A stretch of DNA of 64,000 bases from Tetracentron sinense (Eukaryota > Streptophyta > Magnoliopsida > Trochodendrales > Trochodendraceae): contig CM026554.1 of the NCBI GenBank assembly GCA_015143295.1, positions 56,693,301-56,757,300 of the forward strand, in the 5' to 3' direction. Each line of letters opens with the position of its first letter. Positions within the stretch are counted from its first letter, which is position 1. Position numbers and translations under genes: made by a program. Below are positions 1 through 10,700 of this stretch, piece by piece. The notes beneath the pieces are model-generated. The model made no database searches, was not told the DNA's origin, and saw only the letters and a program-made list of their open reading frames with translations.

Positions 1-284
1 TCTTTATCTAGTATATAAGGTCAGATGAGTCATGGAAATGTGATAAAAGTTGGCGTCTCTATATTTCGTATGCTGGAATTACTGTGTAAATTTATCCTTA
101 AGTTTCGGATACTTACACATTGCTTATGATAAATCTTTACAAAATAAATAAAAACCTATAGATATCATGTTGTCTCATTAGTTCATCTATAATCTATTTA
201 TCTGTAATCTGTTATACATGCAGGTCCTGAAGTTGACCGATATCATGTTGGATAGTTGGATAGCCTCACCCTAATTGGATAGCC
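1..284. other. AT-rich DNA, no gene seen
   Basis: No coding sequence or clear repeat was recognised. The last 60 bases hold a short direct repeat (ATAGCCTCAC-type words near 260 and 285) leading into the minisatellite region. Confidence 0.4.
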
Positions 285-836
285 TCACTCTATGAAATCA
301 CATAGCCTAATAAGGGTTATGCTAGCTTTACTTGATTACATTTAGAACCTTGACAGTAAGTGAAATTAGTATTATCCTTCACCTTTGTTAGGGTTTAAAC
401 TACTTAAAGGTTAAAACAATTAAAAGGTGATTTTATAAACAAAGAGTGAAATTAGTATACCTTTGTTAGGGTTTAAACCACTTAACGACAAATAAAAGGA
501 AATATTATTTAAGAGTGAAGTTAGCATAACCCTTGTTAGGGTTTCCAGTTTAAGTTAAAACAAATAAAATATGTTATTTACTAGAGTAAGGCTAGCATAA
601 CCCTTATTAGGGTTTAAAGTTAAAACAAAGGCTATGTCATTTCATAGAGTGAGGCTAGCATAACCCTTATTAGGGTTTAAAGTTAAAACAAAGGCTATGT
701 GATTTCATAGAGTGAGGCTAGCATAACCCTTATTAGGGTTTAAAGTTAAAACAAAGGTTCATGTGATATTAAAATAGAGTGAGGCTAACATAACCCTTAT
801 TAGGGTATTAAGTTAAAACATTAAACATATACTGTT
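285..836. repeat. Minisatellite of 63-71 bp units with telobox-like inverted cores
   Basis: A head-to-tail array of about seven units. The word AGAGTGA or AGAGTAA recurs at 443, 512, 583, 646, 709 and 776, so the spacing is 69, 71, 63, 63 and 67 bp; a first divergent unit begins near 359. The later units share GCTAGCATAACCC, then TTATTAGGGTTTAAAG and a TTAAAACAAAGG tail. Each late unit carries AACCCTTATTAGGGTT, which pairs two half plant telomere words (AACCCT and AGGGTT) as an inverted repeat. A partial copy in the opposite orientation lies at about 285-335. The units at 583-775 are the most alike, suggesting recent amplification there. No transcript or gene is implied. Confidence 0.85.
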
Positions 837-1299
837 CAGTCTCATTTCACGATTTCAGCATACAGGCATTTCACGATTTCAACATAGAGGAAAGGAGATA
901 GAGAGGAGGAGGAACCTGCTGCTTTGCTTGGGCGTCGACGGCGAAGGCAAACAGATCGGCAACGACAATGGCGACGGTGGATGGCCACGGACCCACGGTA
1001 CACCTCTCTTCCTTTTTCTTCCTTCTTCCTTATTCTTCTTCTCTACTCTCAAGTTTGCCCCCTTTTTTTTTTTCCTTTTAAATCCAAAATAAATTCAATC
1101 TCCACTCTCAAATCTCTTGATTTTTTGAAATTTCGATGAATGATAAGTGGGATTTAAAGAAACGGAATGAAGAACCCACACTGTCACGGGTCTTCTGTTC
1201 ACGATTGAGTGTTTTGGATAGATGCCCTAGCCCTGCATGTCTACATAAGAGGGTAGATGTTGCTTTCCCGTGATCCGAATTTTATTTTTTTTTTAAAAC

Positions 1300-1475
1300 T
1301 TCTGTAGGTCGAAATCGGTGTGTTGTCGGCGATATATCACCGATATCGTCGATATATCGACGATAACTCACGATAACATGTAAAAAAAATCATCAAGTGT
1401 GTAGGTGTGTCGGCCATGACCGACAACGACAAATATCGGCGATATATCGCCGATATTGTCGATTTTCGTAACCTT
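1300..1475. repeat. ATATCG-rich inverted repeat, MITE-like
   Basis: Two blocks, about 1317-1375 and 1427-1470, consist of reiterated CGATATATCG and CGATAT words and face each other around a short AT-rich middle. This is what a small hairpin-type non-autonomous transposon looks like. No target duplication could be fixed, and no family is named. Confidence 0.45.
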
Positions 1476-1479
1476 GCCT

Positions 1480-1800
1480 TTTTGACACCCTTTGGGGTAG
1501 CCACGTGTGGTTAGATTTACCCACCCCTAGGGTTCACCGGCCCATCCTTCATTTTTTTTTCTTCTGAATATTAATTATTTTTAAAAATATTTTAATATTA
1601 AAAAGTCTTAAAAACAATTATTAAATTTTTAAAAAATAATTAATATTTAGGAAAAAAAAAACCAAAATGGACGGGTGAACCATTACGATGGGTGAATCTA
1701 ACCCTATTTAAGGTGTATAAAAAAGGACACGTGGCTACCTCAAGGGGTGTCAAGAAGGACACGTGCCACCACAAGGGGTGTCAAAAAGGACACATGGTCA
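1480..1800. mobile_element. Decayed MITE related to the elements at 3459 and 60520
   Basis: The arms share the vocabulary of the Mutator-type MITEs elsewhere in the window: GACACCC(C)TT, CCACGTGT, CACCCACCCC and, on the other arm, GGGTGAA and GGACACGTGGC. They flank an AT-rich hairpin core (about 1560-1670). The outermost terminal repeat seen in the other copies is missing here, so ends and target duplication are undetermined. The right arm shows a short tandem duplication of the AAGGGGTGTCAA word (about 1741-1790). Confidence 0.5.
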
Positions 1801-2239
1801 CCCTAGATGATTTGATTTCATTTAAAAATGAAGGGACAATTTCGTATATGAAAAATGGAAAATGACAACTTTAAAGAGGGTATTATTGGTAGTTCATACA
1901 ATTTTATCCCATGACATCATCATTCCATCAGTTGACTGTTTATTCCATCAGTTGACTAACGATCAACTTCTGGAAGGGGTGTAAGTGCCAATATTATAAA
2001 AAATATGGATATTTTATGTATTTTCTGAAACCTGAGAGAGTTTATATGTAATTTTGTAAAACCTCAGGGGTGTAAATGTATTTTCCTTTTTTGCTTGTTT
2101 TTTCTATCCTAATTATTGTTAGGCCACAACTCCGACAGTAGTGTTACTATCTATTCATTTATTAGTTTATTAGTGATTAGAATCTAGCATGTTAGATGGG
2201 TCAAATAGTAGATTTTTCAATTAACTGTTACACACTCAC

Positions 2240-2413
2240 TTATTGAGTATATATGGTCGTCAAGCACCACGCTTCATGAAGTGGAGGTTTCGGTTTCGAC
2301 TCCCAGCACGTTTTATCTGCTCCTCTTGGTGTGGGTGTCTGGAATAGGGTCGGAGAGGAATAGGCAGTCTGGCCAAAGGTTGAGATACCTTTTTGTTGTC
2401 AAAAAAAAAAAAA
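2240..2413 (+). mobile_element. SINE
   Basis: A short retroposon with a box-B-like tRNA promoter word (GGTTTCGACTCC) near 2290, a body of about 110 bp, and a 3' end of TTGTTGTC followed by a run of 12 A. This tail arrangement is typical of plant tRNA-derived SINEs. The flank after the A run (AACCATTACACC) resembles the flank before the element near 2224 (AACTGTTACACA), which may be an eroded target duplication. The ORF crossing it is accidental. Confidence 0.6.
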
Positions 2414-2820
2414 CTAACCATTACACCTTCACACCAACTCGTGGAATCTATCCCAGAAAACTCGAGGGATACACATTACCACTAGTATTCATGGACATGC
2501 CAACGAAAATTAACCTCTTCCTTTCCTTATCCAGTCTTGAGATGGGCAATGCAATTAGCAAATGATCATTTTTTTATTTATTTTACTCGGTGGCAGAGTA
2601 GATCATCTAAATGCGAGCACTGCATACAATATTGGACGGTAGAAACAATAGGTGAGAATGTTGGCTCTATCGTCAGTCCAATTGAGCTATGCCAAACCCT
2701 TGTAGTATGGCCCACTAATTGAACGGTCTTGATATATTAGTTGATTGTCCACTATATGATAGTGGGGTCAGTACATTCAAGACCCAATGATTAATAATTT
2801 AATATCATTCATTCCTCTAC

Positions 2821-3404
2821 ATGAACCAGGTTAGAATCCAATGTGGTCCTAATAACAAGGGGGCAAGTGGGCCTGGCAAGACCAAGGCCCACGAGTTCAT
2901 CCAACAAGAAGCCAACGTAATCATTGTCCACAATCCACATAGGTACCCAACAGGGCCCACAAGTTGCCGAAGGCCAGTCCAAGCGACCATTTTGTCCATT
3001 GTGATGTAGCAGCTGACAGCCAAGTAGCAGAAGCTGTAGACTTTGCTGTAGTCCGTCATGGGAAGCTTGATATCGTTGACGCCAAGTATTTGCTGATCTC
3101 AGCCTCGGTGAATTCGACCCGGTCGGCAAACGTCCGAGGTGGAATCGGCAGCCAGGGTCATGATACCCATGAACTTGGGCTCCATCCTCTGCACAGCTAG
3201 CATCAGTGGGCTGGCTTGGGCCGCATCCCTACACCGTTTCCAAGTTAGTAATTCCAGGGATGGTGAAGTCCACTGCCAACGAGCTATACCTTGTATTTGG
3301 CATCTGATGAGGCAAAATATGTGACTGGTCATAACCTGGTTGTCCATGGAGGATTCACTTGCTTTAAGAATCTTGGGTTCCCAACATCTGACCAGATAGT
3401 GTAA
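2821..3404 (+). pseudogene. Short-chain dehydrogenase/reductase (SDR) pseudogene
   Basis: Pieces of a plant SDR line up in order but in different frames: a Gly-rich cofactor loop reading GASGPG (GASGIG is expected) followed by AHEFIQQEANVIIV (about 2857-2930); HFVHCDVAADSQVAEAVDFA and RHGKLDIV (2985-3076); NVRG, then AARVMIPMNLGSILCTASI with the catalytic Ser region (3127-3205); the catalytic stretch PYTVSK and [11 protein letters not shown] (3227-3290); and the C-terminus [19 protein letters not shown] ending at a TAA at 3404. At least four frame changes are needed, and a block between the active site and the C-terminus is deleted. The family resembles xanthoxin dehydrogenase, tropinone reductase-like or secoisolariciresinol dehydrogenase-like enzymes; I cannot choose. 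No introns are visible, so it may be a retrocopy. The 5' limit is approximate. Confidence 0.8.
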
Positions 3405-3458
3405 TACTGACATTCTGTATTATGCCAACATGTAAGGTGCGCTTTTTGTTTCTGCATC

Positions 3459-3814
3459 GGAGCCAAATCATCTCCGGTGATAACCGGATTTGGCAAATCC
3501 GGTTATCACCCCTAGAGGTCACCACGTGTCTCCTTTGACACCCCTTAACCGTGGGTAAGGTTCACCCACCCCTTTTTTTAAAAAAAAAATATTAATTATT
3601 TTTAAAAAAAATTTAAAAAACTGTTTTTAATATTAAAAAAACTCTAAAAACAGTTTTTTAATTTTAATAAAAGAATTAATATTTAAAAAAAAACCAAAAA
3701 TGGGTGGGTGAACCTTACCCATGGTTAAAGGGTGTCAAAGGAGAGATGTGGCGACCTCTAGGGGTGATAACCGGATTTGCCAAATCCGGTTATCACCGCA
3801 GAGGATTTGACTCC
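3459..3814. mobile_element. Mutator-type MITE with perfect 9-bp target duplication
   Basis: A 356-bp element that is one large imperfect palindrome. The left end reads GGAGCCAAATC and the right end, reverse-complemented, GGAGTCAAATC; the inverted repeats continue through GGTGATAACCGGATTT and the CACGTGTC/GACACCCC region to an AT-rich loop. It is flanked on both sides by TTCTGCATC (3450-3458 and 3815-3823). A perfect 9-bp duplication with long terminal inverted repeats beginning with G is the hallmark of Mutator-like elements. It has no coding capacity. Copies: 60520-60899 (nearly complete) and 1480-1800 (partial). A shorter palindrome, AAATCCGG...CCGGATTT, sits inside each arm. Confidence 0.85.
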
Positions 3815-3823
3815 TTCTGCATC

Positions 3824-4916
3824 GGATACAAACACCTAATGTATTTCCTTGGTGCCTGTAACAATATTCCAAGAGATCAAAATAAAAACTATGAAAACAA
3901 TGGAGGTGTCTCGATGACATTAACCAGTTTAGATCTTAAATCAGAGGAACGAGGGGCAGTAGAATTCTCTCCAGTACATAACCAATAGATTCAAGAATCA
4001 AAGATTTCAAACGGATAGAAGACTCTTCATCTTGATGGGGACTGTAAACTAGGATTATAATGATTACACTGGTCCACTAGAGTGAGCAATAATGGGCTAA
4101 CAAAGAATGAAAACAGTGGTTCATATGTGGAGAACCAACTCGAGACATCCTTGGAAGAATTAAATAATCTCAAACCAGCTAACTAGAGATTGAATTATCA
4201 CATATTAGCAACTAGATCAGCCTCCCAAACCAAGTCATCATTTCAGTTCTTGCTCTAGTTCTTGAATCTTTGATATACAGAACGCAGCTAATCACAAGGT
4301 CCAATTATTTCACTAGTTCTCCCGCTGTTCATGGTTATGGTGTGAGACGCACAGATCCATTGTTATAAATTGAAAAAAGTTCCTCTTACGTCAACATCAA
4401 AAACAGCTTACAGTGATTTGAAGCAGATCAGTCAGGTCTAAATGGTGCCTCAATTAATATATAACCATAGAAATAGATACAGAGATAAAAGATTTACATT
4501 AAATTTGCAGTCCAAGCATGATAGACTCTAATAACTGTCCGAAAAAAGAAAAAAACAAAAATCAAACATGAGAGTTCTAACAATCTAATCAAGCTGATTT
4601 TTGGCAGAGATCTCCTAGGTTGGAATCGATCAAATAAATTTCCTACTCTGTGAAGGTGTGCCATGTGTCACCATATTCCCCCGATATACAGTAGCTACCA
4701 TTTGTAATAGGAAAGTCTATGGCTGTCAGCATAATTTTCAAACTGCCAAAACTTTACTCCCTTGTATAACTGAGAGCTGAAACTATAATATACAATTAAC
4801 TTACAGGGTGGTGAGAAGTTACAACGAAAATGGCAATCGAGATGCCCTTCAGTAGTGCAACTAGGTAGTCATGGAACTCTGCAAGGATAAGCAAATCAAT
4901 ACCCAATTGCATGGGG
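3824..4916. other. Intergenic DNA and probable 3' region of the PPR gene
   Basis: No coding sequence recognised. The part next to 4917 should include the 3' untranslated region of the minus-strand PPR gene, but no polyadenylation signal could be fixed. The minus-strand ORF crossing 4796-5200 lies mostly over the PPR gene in another frame and is a shadow. Confidence 0.5.
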
Positions 4917-7223
4917 TCACCAGTAATCACGACAAGAACACTCCCCGTACTTAAAGTGATGGAATCTGCTGGAGTCTCTAACAAGAATTTCACGTCCTGT
5001 AACTTTCGAAACCTGTTTTGCAAAATCATGGCAGTCATTGCAAGCACGAAGATTCTTGAAAACCAATATAGGGGCATTACTTGGTTTGGATATGAGCCCA
5101 AAGGCAATCGCAAGTCTCTCGCTATGGTCAAGGAGCTGCTCTTTTCGCTTGGGCAAACTACAGGACTCATCATTATCATCTGTGAAAAGAGTACTTCCAT
5201 TGTTAATACCTGAAGGAGTCAGCTCTTCCAACTTCGAGTAGATCTCTTTTGTTCGCAGGTGGTGTCTATCACCCACGATAAACCGGTGTACTTTACCCTT
5301 GACAGTAATCCAGCTGCAACCAACCTCTTTCCTTAAGTCTCTTTCGGCCATCACCTTTCTAACATGAGCTGCCTCTTCCCATTTCCCAAATGAAGCATAC
5401 AAGTTAAATATGAGAATATAACCAGCAGTATCCTCGGGGTCCAGTTGAAGGAGGTTTGCAGCAGCAATCTTCCCAAGCTTGAGATTCCGATGGTTCCAAC
5501 AGCCACCCAACAAACTTTTCCAACTCATCGCATCAGGTTCAAATGGCATTGTCCTTATTAATTTAATCGCCTCTTCTAATTGCCCCGCACGAGAGTAGAT
5601 ATCAACCATACAATCATAGTGATCAATAGTGGGGTCCACACCGTACTCACTACTCATCAAGTCCAAATATTCCCTTGCCTCTGAGACCAAACCTGAATGG
5701 CTACAGGCAGTGAAAACACCTACAAATGTAACGGCATTCGGCATTACACCGCAGCTTTGCATTCTCCTAAAAAGCTTCAGGGCTTCTGAAGCAATGCCAT
5801 AATAAGCACAACCTGCAATAATAGCAGTCCAGGCCACAGTATCGGGTTCATTAATCAACTCAAAGGCCCGACGGGCACAGTCTATCCTACCGGATCTCGA
5901 ATACATAGTGATCAATGCACTCCCTCCATATAGGTCTGAAAACAAACCTCTCTTTATTGCATCTCCGTGAACTTGGGTACCCAAATTTAAATCTGCAAGT
6001 GCAGAACACACTTGAAAGATGCTAGTATATATGAAGGAATTCAAAGCAGCTCCCCTGCTCCTGACAGACTTAAAAGTTACAACACACTCTTCGAATTGAC
6101 CAGTTTGTGAATATCCAGAGATTATCGCGCTCCATGAAACATCATTTGGGTCAGATATCCTTTCAAAAGCCCGACGAGCATCCTCTAGATTACCACATTT
6201 GACATAAAAATCTACAAGCGGGGTCCCCGCTGAAACCTCTGAATCTATCCCAAGTTTCACAATAAACCCATGAATCTGCCTCCCTGTTTCCAAGTCCTTC
6301 AACCTTGAACATGCCTTTAGAACAACCGAGAAAACGAGGTCATCAAGTTGAACACCTTCCCTTATCATCCTACTAAACAATCCCAAAGCTTCCTCCTGTT
6401 TCTCAGACTGAGTATACCCTAACATCAATCCAGTCCAAGTAACAACATTCTTCTCGGGCATCCAATTGAAAATAAGCTTAGAACTCTCTAAGCATCCGCA
6501 TTTCATATACATGTTAGAGAGTGAAGTGTCAATGAGAAGATCGGGAGTCAGACCCATTCTAATTGCATGAGAATGTATCTGCTTCCCAAGGTCTATACAT
6601 GAAGGATCCGGGAAAGCCCGTATCAGACTAATATAAACTGACGTGTTTGGTCTAATTCCGGCCACCTGCATCTCCGAAAACAACCATAAAGCTTTGGAGA
6701 AAATCCCTATTTGTGCATAAGTAGATACCATTATTGCCCAAGAAACCCAATTCTTTCTGTGCATTTCATCGAACAGTTTTTGAGCGTCTATCAAACTCCC
6801 ACAATCACTATACATCCGAAGAAGACAATTCTCAAGAAACCCATATGGGCTCTTCACCTTTCTTCGCAGGCGATTATGAATCAATTTTCCATCCGATAAA
6901 GATCTCAAATTCCCACAAGTTTCGAAGAGGCATTCATACGAGTGGGTGTCAACAGAAATACCGGCCATGTCCATCTTATTGAGAAATTCGTGAGCTTCTT
7001 TTAGCTTTCCTAGTTTGGATAGTGAAACTAGATGTAAATTTTCAACCAGGCCTCTTTGATTTTGTTGAGTTTTTATTGAAGAAGAACAGCGATTCAAGGA
7101 TACCCATGATGGAATTTGAGTGAAATTCGCAGTCTTTATAGTTGAAACTTTGTCTCGAATGAATACTTCTGAGGGTTTCAAAGGTTGGAGAGGAAGATCA
7201 GCCATTGAAATGGTTGAGAGCAT
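4917..7223 (-). CDS. RARE1: DYW-type PPR RNA-editing factor, probable RARE1 orthologue
   Basis: An intact intronless ORF of 768 residues, as usual for plant PPR genes. A basic N-terminal stretch looks like an organelle transit peptide. PLS-type pentatricopeptide repeats run from about residue 65 to 600 (for example NDVSWSAIISGYSQTG and DTVAWTAIIAGCAYYG), followed by E/E+ motifs and a DYW deaminase domain with HSE (H700, E702), the zinc-binding CNDC pair (C728, C731) and a canonical CSCRDYW end. From memory, the repeats and linkers (FEPDAMSWK, LDPEDTAGY, PNDVSWSAIISGY) closely match Arabidopsis At5g13270, RARE1, which edits the plastid accD transcript and is about 750 residues long. The catalytic residues are all present, so activity is expected. 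The first ATG was taken; M7 is an alternative. Other ORFs overlapping this gene are shadows. The DYW-PPR family is certain; orthology is an inference. Confidence 0.9.
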   Translation of the reverse strand: MLSTISMADLPLQPLKPSEVFIRDKVSTIKTANFTQIPSWVSLNRCSSSIKTQQNQRGLVENLHLVSLSKLGKLKEAHEFLNKMDMAGISVDTHSYECLFETCGNLRSLSDGKLIHNRLRRKVKSPYGFLENCLLRMYSDCGSLIDAQKLFDEMHRKNWVSWAIMVSTYAQIGIFSKALWLFSEMQVAGIRPNTSVYISLIRAFPDPSCIDLGKQIHSHAIRMGLTPDLLIDTSLSNMYMKCGCLESSKLIFNWMPEKNVVTWTGLMLGYTQSEKQEEALGLFSRMIREGVQLDDLVFSVVLKACSRLKDLETGRQIHGFIVKLGIDSEVSAGTPLVDFYVKCGNLEDARRAFERISDPNDVSWSAIISGYSQTGQFEECVVTFKSVRSRGAALNSFIYTSIFQVCSALADLNLGTQVHGDAIKRGLFSDLYGGSALITMYSRSGRIDCARRAFELINEPDTVAWTAIIAGCAYYGIASEALKLFRRMQSCGVMPNAVTFVGVFTACSHSGLVSEAREYLDLMSSEYGVDPTIDHYDCMVDIYSRAGQLEEAIKLIRTMPFEPDAMSWKSLLGGCWNHRNLKLGKIAAANLLQLDPEDTAGYILIFNLYASFGKWEEAAHVRKVMAERDLRKEVGCSWITVKGKVHRFIVGDRHHLRTKEIYSKLEELTPSGINNGSTLFTDDNDESCSLPKRKEQLLDHSERLAIAFGLISKPSNAPILVFKNLRACNDCHDFAKQVSKVTGREILVRDSSRFHHFKYGECSCRDYW

Positions 7224-7504
7224 TCACCGACAGCGGTTTTTAACTTTTAATCAAAGGAGCTTCTATAAGAAAGAGAGAAGCCAGACAACCGTTTTCGATG
7301 ATTTCCATGATAGAGTTTTTTTTAAAAAAAAAATTTAATGAAAAGTACCAAGGGAAAGTAGAAAGACGAACCAGTGTGACAGTATAAATTAGCATTTCTC
7401 TGAACAATAATCAGCTCCAAGCTCCCTTTTTGCAGCCAGCGAAAGACCCCTCGCCTTATCAAACATCAAAAAAAAAAAAAATAGACCACTCGCCACCTCT
7501 GAAT

Positions 7505-7895
7505 TTTTTTGTAAACAAAACCCTAACTCAACCCATTTAACTCTCAGTAATTGTGGTTTATATTTACTAATCTTAAGGTTAAACAATCTAACCTTGGACA
7601 CTCCGCTTCTTGAATGGTACGAGTGTGTGCCTTGGGATCTAATCCCACCCAGATAGGAGTTGCAAAGTTGCAAGAGCTCCGATGCCCAAGCTAACTTTGA
7701 CCGTACTCTATTAACTTAGGTAAATGATATCCATCATCCAAAAAAATATAAAAACAATCTCACATTGGTTTTTAGAAGAAAAAAACCGTTTATTTTTGAA
7801 AAAATAAGGTTAGTTTTTTAACCTCAAGGGTTAGTGAATATTAACCACAATTAAAAAGAGTTAAAACGTAAAAGGGTTAGGGTTATTTAAAAAAA
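7505..7895. mobile_element. MITE with about 85-bp inverted arms, split by a nested SINE-like repeat
   Basis: The left arm (about 7516-7598) contains ACCCTAACTC, TTTAACTCT, AATTGTGGTT and AAGGTTAAACAATCTAACC. The right arm (about 7799-7892) is its reverse complement with substitutions (GGTTAG, AACCTCAAGGGTTAG, AACCACAATTAAAAAGAGTTAA, GGGTTAGGGT). The arms are separated by a SINE-like insertion (7600-7690) and some unassigned sequence. The arm words recur at 16030-16285, 43690-43800 and 50676-50910, so this is one dispersed family. No target duplication could be fixed. Confidence 0.6.
7600..7690 (+). mobile_element. SINE-like repeat, copy 1
   Basis: A short tRNA-like promoter pattern (box B-like GGGATCTAATCCC near 7636) is followed by GAGTTGCAAAGTTGCAAGAGC and CTCCGATGCC. 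The same 3' block, GAGTTGCAAGAGCTCC, occurs at 27126-27245 after a comparable box. Two copies sharing a box B and a 3' tail suggest a small SINE family. Ends are approximate, and there is no poly(A) tail. Confidence 0.45.
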
Positions 7896-7979
7896 ATCAT
7901 ATGTGGTGTTGCAAGGTGCCTTTTGGCAGCTGATATTTTTCCTAATTTCTATTGGGAAATAACCAAACCAAACCAAAGG

Positions 7980-9720
7980 ATTGGCGATTAGGGTTGTCAA
8001 TGGGTCAGGCTAGCTGGGTGGCCTAGCCCCAAAAAAACCAGTTTGTTACCCATATTTTAAGCCCAATGGATAGGCCCATTTAAATTTGGGTCAGGCTACA
8101 ACTTGACACGTTAAAGCCCAACCTCGGTCCGGCCTAACATAATTTATGTATTTTAATAAATATGTATTTAATTATGTACATATATAAAAATAAATTACAT
8201 CCCACCATGAAATGCATACTGGGTTGAAGATCATGGGACGGTTTGAATAATAACTTTTTTTTTTATTTCTTATAACTGTTTTGTTTGTTGGATCCATTGG
8301 TCAAATAATAGAGATTGTTCATCTAGGAAGACACAATCAAGGAATTTCATTGTATCCCCTCTTAGATAATGTGGAACTTTGGCACGTGACTTACTTCATT
8401 TAATGAGCTTTAAAGGCATGCTAAAATCTGAACTTTAAAATTTATTCATTAAATAACATTTGATACCTCAATTAAATGTCGATTAAAATCTATAACTAAA
8501 CTGAATTTAATTAATCTGAACCATCTATTATGATTCTTAACCATCAATTCAAACTAAACATAAATCCTCAATAAATTCAATTACAATTTCTTTAAACTTG
8601 AATAAAATTCTAATAAATCAAAGTCAGTAGTAAGGCCATCGATCAAGATCTTGTTCCTCTTCGAGATGATCACATACAAGATCTTTATTTACGTACTTTT
8701 CTTTAACTCAAGGTTCTGAAGCATAAATATTAAATCCCGAACATGCCGACAATAAAATTATCGGCTGAGTAACAAAGTTACTCCGTGTATATAACAATCC
8801 ATCACAAATAATTTAATGAAATCAATATGCATACAGTTAACTGTTCAATTCAACTCACATACCTAAATCATAGTACAGAATAATAAGTGGATACATTGTG
8901 TCCTTTACCTTTTTACTTTTAATATTTTGTAAAATATATCAACATGCATTGTGTGGAAACATACATTTTTTCAATTCTTACTTTATGCTTACTGGTGCTT
9001 ACTTTTTTAACTTTTCCGTGAGTGATAATGACTTACACATTTCAACTTACGTGCATTGTGTACTTTTACCTATTATGGAAATGGGTTACTATATTTTACT
9101 TACTAAGGTATCACCTTTCGTGCATTATCCGACATGTACGGCTTACTTAGCACATTATCTGGTGCGACGATTTACTTTGGCATCATTATCGTCATTTTGA
9201 TGGTAGTCGGTCCATGCAAAACTCATCATACATTAATGATTTTGTGTATCTTTTTTTACTCACTTTCTTACTTTACTTTTGTCTTACTTGTGTTCTTAGT
9301 AGTGTCTTTAATTTTCTCTTTATGCATGTATGTGTTTTACAGCAGTGAGTGCACGGTGATACACCCTTATTCAAATTATACACATGACTAATAGTCAAGA
9401 GGGCATATGAAAGTTCATCATAGCATTTCATTCCACTATGATAACAGACTTAGGCAAGCAAGACTTTCATCAAAGATTCATTTACTCAATAATAGATCAC
9501 GTATAATAATATAAAATAAATACAACATGACATTAATTATGACTTCAACAATTTAAACATGTTTTATTCACGATATATTTTCCAATATGCATAATTCACA
9601 ATTTATCCAACATCAACAACACCCTTTTAATTAAAATCAAATCATAAACACATCATATAATTTATCAATCATATTTTTCATAGAGTATATGATCAATTAA
9701 GATCTCTACCTCGTAACAAC
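7980..9720. other. AT-rich intergenic DNA with a hAT-like fragment
   Basis: At 7988-8160 the words TGTCAATGGGTCAGGC, AGGCCCATT and CGGTCCGGCCT resemble the GGGCC-rich ends of the hAT elements seen elsewhere in the window, but the partner end was not located. The rest, to 9720, shows no coding sequence; the plus-strand ORFs near 8898-9391 have no recognisable domain and are biased by AT-rich sequence. Confidence 0.35.
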
Positions 9721-10614
9721 ACTAATTCCAGAGAATAGTGACAAGTATCGAGGGTGTCGAACCACGAAGAATGCGCTTGTTATATTACTTAAATGTAAAG
9801 CTTGAATTTTAATTTAATGGTGAACAAAATGTTTTGATTTGTGATTAAAAATTCTAAAATTATTCAAAATGCCAAAAACAAATAAAAGTGATAGGAAATC
9901 AAAATAAATGAACCTAGGGCATTGAATCCACCACTAGCTTCCTACCCATTGTATATTGCATCTAATCAGGGTAATATTATTTACAATTAATCACGATTGA
10001 GTGTGACTACAAGTCTCAATTTAAATCACTAAGAATATCAAACGATTAAATCTTAGGCATGCATGACCTATCTTTGGTTGGCACGAATCGTTCACATTAA
10101 ATTAGTTAACCTAAGATTGTGGTATGATTCGTCTTTCCTAGACATAGATCATCCTAATACTTAACTACTTGTGCGATAAATTCAATTGCATAACCATTCA
10201 TATATAAAATCACATAATTTAAATATGAATCGAATCTCAATCAAAGAGAAATTAATTCCTAAGACAATGAATAACTTTATCAAGATTGAAAATAAACATT
10301 AAAATCGATTGTCACAACAATCCTCAAGTCATGCAATCATCGTTTACAAACAATAAAACTTTAAAATAGAACAACTAAACCATAGTTATTTTGTTAGGGT
10401 TTCATCGAAACCCTAGATAGAGAGATTAGTTGATCATGGTAGAAGAGTAGCCGCCATGGATTGTGAAGATTTCATGCTCCAAGACCTTCAAAAACTCTTA
10501 TCCAAACTCTTTCTCTAATAAAAATCGTCATTGGAACTTATGAACATGTTTCCTTTTATAAGGTAGCAAGTAGGGTTTGAAAATGAAAAAAATCGAAAAA
10601 CAAAACTTGATTCT

Positions 10615-10700
10615 CTGTTCAGGTGGAGCTACCTACTGCTCAGGCGGTTAAGGCCACTGCTCGGGCGGTGATGAGTTGCGCTCGGGCGGTGGGTGGTAGT
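10615..10700. repeat. CTCGGGCGGT word array
   Basis: The ten-base word CTCGGGCGGT or CTCAGGCGGT appears three times between 10640 and 10692 with short spacers. It is one of five such word arrays in the window, each of unrelated sequence; see findings. Confidence 0.6.

Noticed and set aside
285..836. A true interstitial telomere
   Set aside because: There are no runs of TTTAGGG. Only half-words occur inside a longer 65-bp unit.
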